A DNA stretch of 33,791 nt from a virus. Positions within the stretch are counted from its first letter, which is position 1. Each line of letters opens with the position of its first letter. Below, one piece after another: positions 13,163 to 20,929 of this stretch. The position numbers and the translations under genes were made by a program. The stretch is from positions 1 through 33,791 of the IMG/VR virus record IMGVR_UViG_3300037245_000492, one strand, 5' to 3'. The notes under the pieces are model-generated. The model did no database searches, was not told the DNA's origin, and was given only the letters and a program-made list of their open reading frames with translations.

Positions 13163-13288
13163 TTAGTTTATTTTATTGTTAAATACTTCTTGAATTTCCG
13201 CTGTGACTATTATACGTCCTTTGTTTTCTTTGGTTGTGAAAAGTGTTTTCGATGCGGAGTTTTGTTTGTTGGACTTGATTGTTGTCAT
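13163..13288 (-). CDS. Small hypothetical protein (41 aa)
   Basis: ATG at 13288 opens 41 codons ending in TAA at 13163. The product, MTTIKSNKQNSASKTLFTTK followed by ENKGRIIVTAEIQEVFNNKIN, is basic at the N-terminus. No family is recognised. The leader before its ATG is A/T-rich as elsewhere. The gap 13289-13321 holds nothing else. Confidence 0.55.
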   Translation of the reverse strand: MTTIKSNKQNSASKTLFTTKENKGRIIVTAEIQEVFNNKIN

Positions 13289-13321
13289 GGTTAGTTATTT
13301 ATATTAGTGGTTTATTCTAAA

Positions 13322-13702
13322 TTATAACATTTTATAGATTATTGGTAATTTTTCGTCACATTCTTTTCTTTTTTCATTTAGTTTCTTGATAGCTTCCATA
13401 ACGTAAGTATACCCGTCAGCTTCTGGATTGTATTTGCAAGCGTTTGGATATTTCTTAGAAAGTTTAGAATAGTTTTCATCAACTTCTTTAGTAAATAAAT
13501 ATCTTTCGTTTCTTCTTTTTTGAACAGTTTCGTTTTTCTTAGTTGTGAATTCTTTTTGGGTTAACATGTATTTCTTTTTAACACAACTAGAGCCAAGGTA
13601 GTGTGTAACACCATCGGACTCGATTGCATAAGTTCCTTTCAGTTCAGTTCTACCACACATTGAACATTCTGTCATTTCTTCTGTAAATCCTAATACTTCC
13701 AT
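13322..13702 (-). CDS. Zinc-finger-like protein (126 aa)
   Basis: The N-terminus carries C13-x2-C16 in ECSMCGRTELKGTYAIES and C40 in YLGSSCVKKKY, with H34 nearby, a likely zinc-binding domain. Proteins with CxxCGRxELKGTxA ... GSxCxKK are seen in phages, function unknown. The rest is basic and helical (KKNETVQKRRNERYLFTKEV). It is the first gene downstream of the strong promoter at 13739-13769 and so is probably expressed early and well. Confidence 0.62.
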   Translation of the reverse strand: MEVLGFTEEMTECSMCGRTELKGTYAIESDGVTHYLGSSCVKKKYMLTQKEFTTKKNETVQKRRNERYLFTKEVDENYSKLSKKYPNACKYNPEADGYTYVMEAIKKLNEKRKECDEKLPIIYKML

Positions 13703-13738
13703 GCTGTTTGTTTTAGATTGTTAATGTCTTTCGATACT

Positions 13739-13785
13739 CAAAGATAATACTTTTATTCCATTCCCACAACATAAAAGTAATATTA
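13739..13785 (-). promoter_or_regulatory. Strong promoter TTG-N20-TATCTTTG with shared upstream element
   Basis: On the minus strand TTG (13769-13767) is followed after 20 nt by TATCTTTG (13746-13739), exactly fitting the Bacteroidota vegetative promoter (TTG, then TAnnTTTG). It lies between the terminator of the lysis operon (13812-13839) and the small-gene region starting at 13702. The 21 bases at 13765-13785 are identical to 7077-7097. This is the best promoter in the window. Confidence 0.8.
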
Positions 13786-13811
13786 ATTATATTTATTTAG
13801 ATTTAGCGCAT

Positions 13812-13839
13812 AAAAAAAGCCGTTAAATTAATAACGACT
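13812..13839 (-). terminator. Rho-independent terminator after lysis cassette
   Basis: On the minus strand AGTCGTTA pairs with TAACGGCT (8 bp, one G-U) around a TTAATT loop and is followed by a run of T (13818-13812). It lies 25 nt after the stop of the spanin-like gene and separates late from early transcription. Confidence 0.88.
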
Positions 13840-13863
13840 CTCTTAAACCCACCCAACTAAATA

Positions 13864-14238
13864 TTATTCTTTCTTTTTACTTCCCCATAGTTTACCGAGC
13901 CATGAGCGTTTGTCTTTTTTCGGCACCTCGTTAATAGTATCGATGATTTGTTCATTGTCTTTTACCGTGATTAGTTGCGCTTCTGTCTCAGGAACGAATA
14001 CAAGTTTACTACCTCGTTTAACTTTCGTTCCTGTGATTTGATTAGTTACGTTTAATTTCGGTACCTCAGCTATTTTAATGATAGACTCTTGCCATTGTTG
14101 CATAACTTCGTCTTGATGGTCGATTCGTGCGCTTAAAGCTCTGTTTTCGCCTTTGACGTATACGTAGCCTATTATTATTCCTGCTGTTAATAATAGTGCG
14201 TAACGTACTAATCTGTTATTTAATAGAAAATTTATCAT
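13864..14238 (-). CDS. Membrane-anchored spanin-like protein (124 aa)
   Basis: A short N-terminus is followed by one membrane segment, YALLLTAGIIIGYVYV (13-28), then a helical stretch (NRALSARIDHQDEVMQQWQE) and a Lys/Arg-rich C-terminus with SWLGKLWGSKKKE. Placement directly after the M23 endopeptidase (ATGA overlap) and the type II membrane topology fit an inner-membrane spanin (Rz-like). The protein lacks clear family motifs, so this is inference from context. It ends the lysis cassette before the terminator. Confidence 0.5.
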   Translation of the reverse strand: MINFLLNNRLVRYALLLTAGIIIGYVYVKGENRALSARIDHQDEVMQQWQESIIKIAEVPKLNVTNQITGTKVKRGSKLVFVPETEAQLITVKDNEQIIDTINEVPKKDKRSWLGKLWGSKKKE

Positions 14239-14690
14239 AATTTAAAGTATTTTAACGGATCAACTAAGACTCCGTTTATTCTTATTTCAATATGCATGTG
14301 GTTAATCATGCTTTTGTAACGTTGTGCGTTATCCTGTGCTAGTGCGAATATATCGCCTTGGCATATCTTGTCACCTTTCTTAAATAACTCTCTTAAAGTG
14401 CAGTATAGTATCTTGATTTTTACATTTGAAAACTCGCCTACTCCTTTGATATGTATACTTCTTAGCTTTTCTTTTGCATTGTCTGTTTTATATGCATAAC
14501 CAAACCAAACTATCTCGCCTGTAATTGGGGATTTTATATAGTCTCCTGGAGTTGTTATAAAGTCAACGCCTTTGTGTCTATATTTTATAACTTTTCCTTT
14601 TACTTTTCTTTTCCTAGACGCTCCGTAATTTCCATCGCCTACGCTGTCTACTCTTACTGTTGGCTTATATAGAGGGTCTGTTAATATCAT
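14235..14690 (-). CDS. M23-family peptidoglycan endopeptidase (endolysin)
   Basis: The 151-residue protein has the LytM/M23 zinc motifs: H39-x3-D43 in RHKGVDFITTPGDYIKSP and H131-x-H133 in NHMHIEIRINGVLVDP. The core contains SPITGEIVWFG and KKGDKICQGDIFALAQD, typical of the family's G-D-V-x-x-G strand. It should cut peptide cross-links in the cell wall during lysis. It has no signal peptide, so release probably depends on a holin, and membrane protein genes lie directly upstream. The length is that of a bare catalytic domain. Confidence 0.82.
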   Translation of the reverse strand: MILTDPLYKPTVRVDSVGDGNYGASRKRKVKGKVIKYRHKGVDFITTPGDYIKSPITGEIVWFGYAYKTDNAKEKLRSIHIKGVGEFSNVKIKILYCTLRELFKKGDKICQGDIFALAQDNAQRYKSMINHMHIEIRINGVLVDPLKYFKL

Positions 14691-14717
14691 TATATTATAT
14701 TTAGTTGTTTATAGAAA

Positions 14718-14742
14718 CGCCAGTAAATAAGGTTTAGTGGCG
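14718..14742 (-). terminator. Weak hairpin, possible terminator
   Basis: CGCCA pairs with TGGCG, then a G-G mismatch and four more A-T pairs close a TAAGG loop. On the minus strand it is followed by TTTCTAT. The T run is short, so it may only attenuate between the XhlA-like and M23 genes. Confidence 0.4.
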
Positions 14743-14750
14743 ATAATTAG

Positions 14751-15026
14751 TTATACTAATACTTTGGTTATAACTATTTTTAAAATCCATCCTATACCTC
14801 CACCGATTAAACCGAAAACAGCACCTATTTTAAACGTCTGCATCTGCATGTCTTTTATAGTGTCTTTGATTATTCCAACCTCTTCTACTATTCCTTTTTG
14901 ATTTGTAGCAGGGTCGCTTTCTAAGTGAAAAAGAATCCTAGTTACCTTTTCGTTAAGGTCTTTTATGTCTTTTTCTCGTCTTTCGTCTGGGGTCATTTCT
15001 TGTAATATTTTGATGTTTTGTACCAA
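14751..15026 (-). CDS. XhlA-like membrane protein (91 aa)
   Basis: A charged helical N-terminus (PDERREKDIKDLNEKVTRIL) is followed by a C-terminal hydrophobic segment, FKIGAVFGLIGGGIGWILKIVI (66-87). A soluble coiled coil ending in one membrane helix is the layout of XhlA-type cell-lysis accessory proteins. It overlaps the preceding membrane gene by 34 nt. The assignment is from layout and context, not a signature motif. Confidence 0.5.
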   Translation of the reverse strand: MVQNIKILQEMTPDERREKDIKDLNEKVTRILFHLESDPATNQKGIVEEVGIIKDTIKDMQMQTFKIGAVFGLIGGGIGWILKIVITKVLV

Positions 15027-15352
15027 TCGTAACCGCTAATTAATACGGTGACAATTATCATGTATATATCTGCTGTTGTAAATTCTCTAACGTCAAAATA
15101 CCATTTATCTATTACATTTGAAATTGCAAAACCTATACCTATTGAAAGTATAAATCTTAATATTCCTTTTTGCCCGATGTTAGCTGCTAAAAAAGATAAC
15201 GCTACAATTACAGCGTATATATTTGATTTTAAAAACCACCATCCTCTAATATCCATCTTAGAATCTGTTGGATAAAATAAATCACAAATATCGTAGTTAA
15301 ATACAAATAATAATATAGCTGATATTACTAGCGTTATCTTTAGTTTATTCAT
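14993..15352 (-). CDS. Multi-pass membrane protein of the lysis region (119 aa)
   Basis: About four hydrophobic segments are visible: ITLVISAILLFVFNY (6-20), IYAVIVALSFLAANI, ILRFILSIGIGFAISN and ADIYMIIVTVLISGY. The protein has no recognised motif. It shares one base with the holin-like gene upstream (TAATG) and overlaps the XhlA-like gene downstream, so it is probably part of a holin complex. Confidence 0.55.
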   Translation of the reverse strand: MNKLKITLVISAILLFVFNYDICDLFYPTDSKMDIRGWWFLKSNIYAVIVALSFLAANIGQKGILRFILSIGIGFAISNVIDKWYFDVREFTTADIYMIIVTVLISGYDWYKTSKYYKK

Positions 15353-15618
15353 TATCCTTTTACGTCAGGTGTTTTGTCTTTGTCAGGATCAACCGTCATT
15401 ACTGCGTTATTCGATTTACCTTTTATCTTACCCTCAAATAGAGTGATCCCTAATAGCGAGCCTCCCGTAATAACTATTGCTATCCATACCTCAAACGAGT
15501 TAATCTCGAATTTAGTAAGTTGGTCTATCGCAGCTAATAATAAAGCTGATAACATGTAAATGATTCCGAGTGTACGCTTTGAGCTGTAATTCCCGTCTGA
15601 ATCTTGAAATATATTCAT
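15352..15618 (-). CDS. Putative holin (88 aa, two membrane segments)
   Basis: The protein starts MNIFQDSDGNYSSKRTLGII and has two hydrophobic segments, roughly TLGIIYMLSALLLAAIDQLT (16-35) and FEVWIAIVITGGSLLGITLF (42-61), with a charged tail (KIKGKSNNAVMT). The F-x-D-x-x-G-N-x-S-S-K-R start and two-helix layout resemble holin-like proteins of Bacteroidota phages. It would form the membrane lesions that release the M23 enzyme. Confidence 0.65.
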   Translation of the reverse strand: MNIFQDSDGNYSSKRTLGIIYMLSALLLAAIDQLTKFEINSFEVWIAIVITGGSLLGITLFEGKIKGKSNNAVMTVDPDKDKTPDVKG

Positions 15619-15633
15619 TGTATAATTGTTTGT

Positions 15634-15723
15634 TTAAAATATGTTAACCACTGCGACATAAAGCATGAATAATGCGGTTATAAATAGTGGTACGTTTATG
15701 ATGTTAATTAGTTTTGCTTTCAT
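15634..15723 (-). CDS. Tiny membrane peptide (29 aa)
   Basis: ATG at 15723 opens 29 codons ending in TAA at 15634. MKAKLINIINVPLFITALFM followed by LYVAVVNIF is almost entirely hydrophobic after two lysines. It precedes the holin-like gene and may be a lysis-timing peptide, but this rests only on position and hydrophobicity. It has the typical A/T-rich leader. The 55-nt gap upstream (15724-15778) holds nothing clear. Confidence 0.55.
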   Translation of the reverse strand: MKAKLINIINVPLFITALFMLYVAVVNIF

Positions 15724-15778
15724 AATATGTTGTTTTTAATTGTTTTGTAGTGCTAATATACGTAAAATTAACTAATTA

Positions 15779-16900
15779 CTATAATTTATATCTTAATTCA
15801 CCTGTTGTGGTTCCGTAAACGTCTCCGGACACCAACCCTCCTGCCCCTGCTGCTGTATCATCTGCGTAAATCGGTAGTGTGGTTGTGTTTATATGTAAGT
15901 CTGGCACAGTAACCTTTCCAGAAAAAACAGTAGCTTTATCTGATCCTGTTATCCTCATGACATCATTAAACTTCCCATCCCTTACAGAGAAGTCTCTGAA
16001 ATTAGTACTAGATCCGTCTGCATTTCTTACGTTTATATGCAGTGCTGAGTCATGAGTGTTTATTTCGCTACTAATTTGTCCTAAAACTAAATTCATTGCT
16101 CTTACTTCCCCGCTTGCTGTAATATCCTTAGCATCAAAATCAAAAGCTGCCCCGTTCAAATTACTAGCATCCCAAACCTGTGAGCCTCCGTTAGCTGTTA
16201 GGTTACCTGAGAATGTTCCTGTAACTGAAAAAACATTTTTCATTTGCTTTGATACTGAACCTATATCGAAGGAATCATCAGTAAAAGGTATTACATCTAC
16301 ATAGAAAAATATATCATCATCTCCAATCTGAAAAGAAGGAATACCACTTACATTAAAATTCATTTTAGCATTAGGCGCGCTTGAATTACCCCTGTCAACT
16401 TCAAAATCTATAATACTTGCGTCTGTACCTATGTCAGGAGATGTTACTCTGTCAGAGAAATTACCCGTAACTCCGAAAACAGTATTAAATTTTTTTAATG
16501 ACGTTCCTAGATCGTGTGTACTATCGAAAAAAGGCTCTATACCTCTAAAGAAAGTAACCTCGTCCTGGCTTACATGTACCACGTCGATTAACCCTACCTT
16601 TAAGTTAATAACGCCTGTAGAGACACCTACCGCATCGTTATCTACAAATATATTTAAATTATTACCTGGATAAACCATATCAGAGGTCTCGATAAAAGAA
16701 GATTTCCATCCGAAACCTGCCCCGTTAGAGTTGCTAGCGTCAAAAACTTGACTACCTCCATTCGCTGTAATATTATTAGTTACGTTCAAGTCGCCGCCTG
16801 TAACATTTACACCATCTTTAAATTTAGCGGCATTTTGTCCGATTGCGCTAATACTTAATAGTAGTACTATTACTGTAATTATGTTTTTAAAATTTCTCAT
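15779..16900 (-). CDS. Tail fibre-like protein with N-terminal signal peptide (373 aa)
   Basis: The N-terminus, MRNFKNIITVIVLLLSISAI then GQNA, has a basic start, a hydrophobic core and a small-residue region like a Sec signal peptide. The rest is beta-rich with internal repeats: TANGGSQVFDASNSNGAGF is repeated as TANGGSQVWDASNLNGAAF, and PFFDSTHDLGTS-x(5)-FNTVF recurs as PFTDDSFDIGSVSKQMKNVF. The D-L/I-G-S ... NVF unit is typical of phage fibre shafts, and the C-terminus (LPIYADDTAAGAGGLVSGDV) resembles a common phage tail-protein ending. It is probably a receptor-binding or virion-associated protein, and the signal peptide is unusual for a fibre. Confidence 0.65.
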   Translation of the reverse strand: MRNFKNIITVIVLLLSISAIGQNAAKFKDGVNVTGGDLNVTNNITANGGSQVFDASNSNGAGFGWKSSFIETSDMVYPGNNLNIFVDNDAVGVSTGVINLKVGLIDVVHVSQDEVTFFRGIEPFFDSTHDLGTSLKKFNTVFGVTGNFSDRVTSPDIGTDASIIDFEVDRGNSSAPNAKMNFNVSGIPSFQIGDDDIFFYVDVIPFTDDSFDIGSVSKQMKNVFSVTGTFSGNLTANGGSQVWDASNLNGAAFDFDAKDITASGEVRAMNLVLGQISSEINTHDSALHINVRNADGSSTNFRDFSVRDGKFNDVMRITGSDKATVFSGKVTVPDLHINTTTLPIYADDTAAGAGGLVSGDVYGTTTGELRYKL

Positions 16901-16925
16901 TTTTATTATTGTTTATTTAATTGGT

Positions 16926-18311
16926 TTAATATTTTCTTACTACTAATTTAGTTCCTGAGTCTTGACCGTCTGTCATTGTTAATTGGTTTCCTGCTAACGT
17001 GTAATCTATTGATTCTATTTGGTACACCCTGTCCGCCCATACGTCTATATTTGTAGGTGTTGTGCTTAATACAAATAATGTTTGCGCTGCTGTTGCTGTT
17101 AGTAGTTCTTTAGTCGATAACGGAGAAGTAATTGGAAATGGTGCGTACTCGTCTGCTGTTTCTCCAGGGTTTACGATTATTGCGAAACCCGCTTTACCTA
17201 CTCTCGAACTATCCGTATCTTCTAACTCTAAATATGTACGCGCGCCTGCTATATCACCGTCAACAAATAACGTAGAGGGTAATTTTAACGTCGCCCATAC
17301 TTTCATTACAAAGTTACTGAAATATTCGAAATTAGAAGGTGATAAATATAAATCTACAAACACCCCGCTTACTTCACCGTTTAAAAATATATCTAATTCC
17401 TTTTGTCTTCGTCTATAAACCGCGTCTACTTCCTCACCTGTTGCGTGGTGAATCTCTGCTATCTTAGTTATATTAGATTTATTTCCTAGTACCGTAACAG
17501 CGTATAAATAAGCGTCCATTTTTGCATTTGAGTTGCTTATCTTATATGTAGAATCAAAGCTGCTTATTGTAATGTCGCTAACGTCATCAAATTGTTCAAA
17601 GGCTATTTGCGCAAACTTAATATTTGTTATATCTAAATCAGGCGTGCTAAATGTAAGTGATCCTTTCCAAAACTTTGTACTAATATAGTTGTCTTCGTAA
17701 TCGTGTATTACGTTTCCGTTCGAATCTGTTGTAGAATTATCTGTAGATAGTCCGTTAATTGCGACTGTTTCCGTATCTCCTGGAGTCTCGATTGCTGTAA
17801 CCCTATCAACCGATGTTCCTGATATTATTAAATCACCTATAACATCCGAACCGGCTAATACTACCATCATAACTTTAGAAACTCCGCCTTGTCCTGTTAT
17901 GTCTGTTCCTGAGTTTAATATTTGACCGCTTTCAGAATCGTTAATTAAAAACGTACCGTGTAGACTGTCTAAGTCTGTCTTGTCGTTTAACGGAAAACTA
18001 AAAGTAATGTGTTGCTTACTTTCTGAAATCGCATCCGTTTGGAGTGGCTTGTTTTTTATATAGTCGTCTTCTGTATTTACTTGTTGCGCCCAATCTACTT
18101 GCACGTTTGCGTTTGCGTTCGGGTCGAAATCTATAAGTTTAGTTTCTAAAGCGTCTGTAAAGTCGTTAGTACTTAATCCTTTTCCTGTAACCTTATCTTC
18201 TTTAGTTGCGTAAAGTTCAGTGAAGTTATTATTGCTTTTTATATTCGCGTTCCTTAGTTCGTCTCCTTGTCCGTCGTTCGGTGTTGATACGTCAATTATT
18301 TCCTGTGCCAT
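16926..18311 (-). CDS. Tail fibre or baseplate-wedge-like protein (461 aa)
   Basis: The N-terminus contains IDVSTPNDGQGDELRNANIK, then NNNFTELYATKEDKVTGKGL and STNDFTDALETKL. This start is shared by many phage fibre and baseplate proteins, where it forms a structural attachment region. The remainder is beta-rich with no catalytic motif and ends in TMTDGQDSGTKLVVRKY. Its ATG directly follows the stop of the connector gene. It is probably a distal tail fibre that contacts the host surface. Assignment is from the N-terminal pattern and context. Confidence 0.68.
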   Translation of the reverse strand: MAQEIIDVSTPNDGQGDELRNANIKSNNNFTELYATKEDKVTGKGLSTNDFTDALETKLIDFDPNANANVQVDWAQQVNTEDDYIKNKPLQTDAISESKQHITFSFPLNDKTDLDSLHGTFLINDSESGQILNSGTDITGQGGVSKVMMVVLAGSDVIGDLIISGTSVDRVTAIETPGDTETVAINGLSTDNSTTDSNGNVIHDYEDNYISTKFWKGSLTFSTPDLDITNIKFAQIAFEQFDDVSDITISSFDSTYKISNSNAKMDAYLYAVTVLGNKSNITKIAEIHHATGEEVDAVYRRRQKELDIFLNGEVSGVFVDLYLSPSNFEYFSNFVMKVWATLKLPSTLFVDGDIAGARTYLELEDTDSSRVGKAGFAIIVNPGETADEYAPFPITSPLSTKELLTATAAQTLFVLSTTPTNIDVWADRVYQIESIDYTLAGNQLTMTDGQDSGTKLVVRKY

Positions 18312-18746
18312 TTAATTCCAGTTTATTACGTTAGTAGAATCTTTTAACTTATCTTCTTCTGTCACTTCGGGTATTGTAATAGTTTTTAAATACTCCTTAA
18401 AATTACCCTCTGCATTTACTGATAATTGTCTGTATCTGCTTATTTTTCTACTTAACTTCTCGTCTGCCATATCGTCAAAAACAGGATCAAAGCTTAAAAA
18501 GTTAACCGCTGAAAAGAAGACTAAAATATCTACTAAATAATCTGTGTATATTACTAGATAGTCACCTGTTAAATCGTCGTTTTTATAATCCTCTAACATC
18601 TTATCGTACAGGGGTACACCTAACACGCGTCTTAAATTAGATATTTGCGCGTTATAAATATGTTGTTTTAATTTATCAGCGTCAATATTTCCACTTAATG
18701 CCGTAAGCGTCGGTATGTCTTTTTCTGTTAAAAATAATGTTACCAT
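18312..18746 (-). CDS. Head-tail connector-like protein (DUF6712-like, 144 aa)
   Basis: The protein starts MVTLFLTEKDIPTLTALSGN and contains LKQHIYNAQISNLRRVLGVP and LYDKMLEDYKND, an arrangement of helices seen in DUF6712-type phage proteins and in gp6-like connector proteins. It follows the portal-like gene with a 7-nt overlap and precedes the fibre gene. It would bridge the portal and tail. The family call is from recall and the functional call from context. Confidence 0.55.
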   Translation of the reverse strand: MVTLFLTEKDIPTLTALSGNIDADKLKQHIYNAQISNLRRVLGVPLYDKMLEDYKNDDLTGDYLVIYTDYLVDILVFFSAVNFLSFDPVFDDMADEKLSRKISRYRQLSVNAEGNFKEYLKTITIPEVTEEDKLKDSTNVINWN

Positions 18747-19960
18747 TTCATGTATTTTTTAAATAGTTGAAATTTGCTTTCTTCTTCCGTTATTGCTTCG
18801 GGTGTTTTTTCCTCTTCTTCTAATTTCTCTTCTTCAAAATCTTGGAACTCTAATTTTACCGCAGGATCAATTAATTTAATAACCTCCATTATCCCGTTGG
18901 TTATAATTAAGCGCATAGGGTTGATATGACGACGGTATAAAGAATTTGTAGCTACTTCTATTTCGTCAGCATTTGAGCTAAACCCGCCGCCTGTATTTGA
19001 TCCTGAGAATAGTATAGGTGGTGCCGAATGTGCTACTATTAATTTTCGTTCTGCTTCCTCTGCGTAAAACACATTTTGCTGATTAAGTTCAGGCGGCGAA
19101 ACTCTATCTACTACTACTGCCTCCTCTGGAGTGTCATTAAACGCAACTATAACTCTTGCTTGATTGTCAGTACCTACAACTTTTTTACGTACTACCTTGG
19201 CTTGTGACTTCGCCTCTAAATCGTCATGTATTCTACCATTATTATAATTGATAACAGTAATATCTGACATTGCGTTTTTGAAATGATTGATACCCGCGTT
19301 TCCTAGTTCACCCTCGACTTGTGCCCAAGGTATGCCACTTATGTAATCCGGTACAGGAAAAAACGGTTCTGCAGTTGGTCGTTTAACTACTAGTATTTCT
19401 AAGTTCTCTTCTTTATATTGTCCTGTGAATTTAGGGTATAATTTAGGTATGTAAGTTCCTTTTTTAGTCCAATCGTAAGAGTGCCAATACCCTACTATTT
19501 CGACTGTTTCCATATCGTACTTTACTCCTAGTTTCCAAATAGGGATATACTCCATTCTTAACGGTTCTCTGTCAATTTCTGAACTATTCCATATAACCTG
19601 CAACGCATAGCCTCCGTGCGTCTTGTAATCTTGCACCGCTAAGGCTATGTCCGCGTCGCTTATGTATTGGTTTATCTTTAAATCGCTAACTTTCGATACA
19701 TTTTTTAGTCCTTCTCCGTAAATATAGTTAGTAAAAGCGTTAATTATACTTTGATTTGTCGGTGAATCGTCGTATGCATCCTGATAAATCAAGAAATTAT
19801 TGTTATTAGGACCGTTCAAAACGTAATTTTTACCCTGTTGTGGCTTGACATCTATCGGTTGAAACTTAGAAAACGTTTGTTTCTCACCTTTAAACACGTG
19901 TACTTGGCTATTTTTATTGTTTGTAGTCGAATTTGACATTTGATTGGCTGTTATATTCAT
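18740..19960 (-). CDS. Portal protein (putative, 406 aa)
   Basis: The region PNNNNFLIYQDAYDDSPTNQ and SIINAFTNYIYGEGL (about 51-85) matches the start of many phage portals (N-x-x-Y-x-x-x-Y-x-x-S-P-x-x-x-x-I-I-x-G-x-G-L). The C-terminal part, SAPPILFSGSNTGGGFSSNA then NSLYRRHINPMRLIITNGIM, is the helical stem and crown layout of portals. Portals form the dodecameric DNA entry ring. The gene lies after the capsid gene, not after terminase. The extreme C-terminus is Glu-rich. The start overlaps the previous gene by 47 nt; a second Met at residue 8 is an alternative start. Confidence 0.72.
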   Translation of the reverse strand: MNITANQMSNSTTNNKNSQVHVFKGEKQTFSKFQPIDVKPQQGKNYVLNGPNNNNFLIYQDAYDDSPTNQSIINAFTNYIYGEGLKNVSKVSDLKINQYISDADIALAVQDYKTHGGYALQVIWNSSEIDREPLRMEYIPIWKLGVKYDMETVEIVGYWHSYDWTKKGTYIPKLYPKFTGQYKEENLEILVVKRPTAEPFFPVPDYISGIPWAQVEGELGNAGINHFKNAMSDITVINYNNGRIHDDLEAKSQAKVVRKKVVGTDNQARVIVAFNDTPEEAVVVDRVSPPELNQQNVFYAEEAERKLIVAHSAPPILFSGSNTGGGFSSNADEIEVATNSLYRRHINPMRLIITNGIMEVIKLIDPAVKLEFQDFEEEKLEEEEKTPEAITEEESKFQLFKKYMKW

Positions 19961-20273
19961 AATTCTGTATGCTTGTACCTGATTCTAAGATTAAAACATT
20001 ACCTCTAAACACTGTTTCTGCTCCTTTTTTAATCTCAATCTCGTATTTCTGTCTAGACTCGAACTCTGTAGGCTGTGAATCTAAAGTTATTACGTATGTT
20101 TTGTTTGATATGTTGGTAGGTGATTGAGTTATTAACGGGTTTATTACTACACCGTCTCCTGTAGACATTTCTAACCTCATTTCTAACGTTAAATTGTCAG
20201 TAACAAGTAAGTCAATACGTGATATAAAGTTAATCGTTAAAGTTTCTCCTAAGAATAGTACTTTCATTTGCAA
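19914..20273 (-). CDS. Hypothetical structural protein (119 aa)
   Basis: The 119-residue protein is beta-rich: MQMKVLFLGETLTINFISR, then a middle with Ser/Thr and Pro, then RQKYEIEIKKGAETVFRGNV. It looks like an Ig- or beta-sandwich-type domain. It lies between the terminator at 20286-20309 and the portal-like gene and overlaps the latter by 47 nt, so it is likely part of the virion or its assembly. No family is recognised. Confidence 0.55.
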   Translation of the reverse strand: MQMKVLFLGETLTINFISRIDLLVTDNLTLEMRLEMSTGDGVVINPLITQSPTNISNKTYVITLDSQPTEFESRQKYEIEIKKGAETVFRGNVLILESGTSIQNYEYNSQSNVKFDYKQ

Positions 20274-20285
20274 AAAATTTAGTTT

Positions 20286-20309
20286 AAAAAAGCCGCCATT
20301 ATAGCGGCT
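20286..20309 (-). terminator. Rho-independent terminator
   Basis: On the minus strand AGCCGC pairs with GCGGCT (6 bp, all GC-rich) around a TATAATG loop and is followed by six T (20291-20286). It lies after the 179-aa structural gene and before the next gene, and would limit transcription into the portal region. Confidence 0.82.
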
Positions 20310-20334
20310 CTCACATTTCCTTAATCAAATTCGT

Positions 20335-20874
20335 TTAAACTATAATAGCTGCTGCATAATCTACTAATCCTGCTGCGTCTAATAAGTATGATCTACTAAA
20401 TTCACCCTCTAAAGTTTGGATCGTGGCTGTGAATCCGTTTAAGTCTCCACCTTGTCCACCTGTTTGATCGTCTACTGTAATTGCTTCCGCTCCACATTGG
20501 CTACCACACGCTCTAATTGTACCGTCTTTCATTTCTAAATAAAAGACAAATAAACCTTTCATTAATTCTTTTATCATTGCTGCGGTGTCTAAATCTTCAC
20601 CGTTAGCAACGTTAAATATACAAGGTATATTCCCTGTTATACCTACACTTCTGTTGTCGCCTCCACTAATACCGTTTTCGATATAATTAGTAGTTGTGTT
20701 TTTTAGCTCTAATCTAGCTACAGATAACGCACCACTAGGTATTACGGCAACACCTGTCACGGTTGTTACTACCTTATCTAAACTATCAAAAGGCGCTATT
20801 CCTACCGCTAATACCCCAGGGAAATCTGAATTTCCTGATAACGGTCTAGGAGCTGATAATGTTACACTTCCCAT
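20335..20874 (-). CDS. Probable structural protein (tail tube- or head-decoration-like, 179 aa)
   Basis: The 179-residue protein begins MGSVTLSAPRPLSGNSDFPG and has many Gly, Ser, Thr and Asp residues, including AITVDDQTGGQGGDLNGFTA and TIQTLEGEFSRSYLLD. The composition and the position right after the major capsid gene fit an abundant virion protein, either a tail-tube or a decoration protein. Terminators flank it on both sides (20895-20918 and 20286-20309), consistent with a separately adjusted high-abundance transcript. No diagnostic motif is visible. Confidence 0.55.
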   Translation of the reverse strand: MGSVTLSAPRPLSGNSDFPGVLAVGIAPFDSLDKVVTTVTGVAVIPSGALSVARLELKNTTTNYIENGISGGDNRSVGITGNIPCIFNVANGEDLDTAAMIKELMKGLFVFYLEMKDGTIRACGSQCGAEAITVDDQTGGQGGDLNGFTATIQTLEGEFSRSYLLDAAGLVDYAAAIIV

Positions 20875-20894
20875 TTTTTATATATGTTTTAAAT

Positions 20895-20918
20895 AAAGGG
20901 TCACGTTAGCAACCCTTT
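20895..20918 (-). terminator. Hairpin terminator or attenuator after capsid gene
   Basis: AAAGGGT pairs with ACCCTTT over 7 bp around a 10-nt loop, 12 nt after the major capsid stop. On the minus strand it is followed by ATTTAAAAC, a poor T run, so readthrough is likely and it may also act by stabilising the capsid mRNA end. Confidence 0.55.
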
Positions 20919-20929
20919 GTTAATAATTT

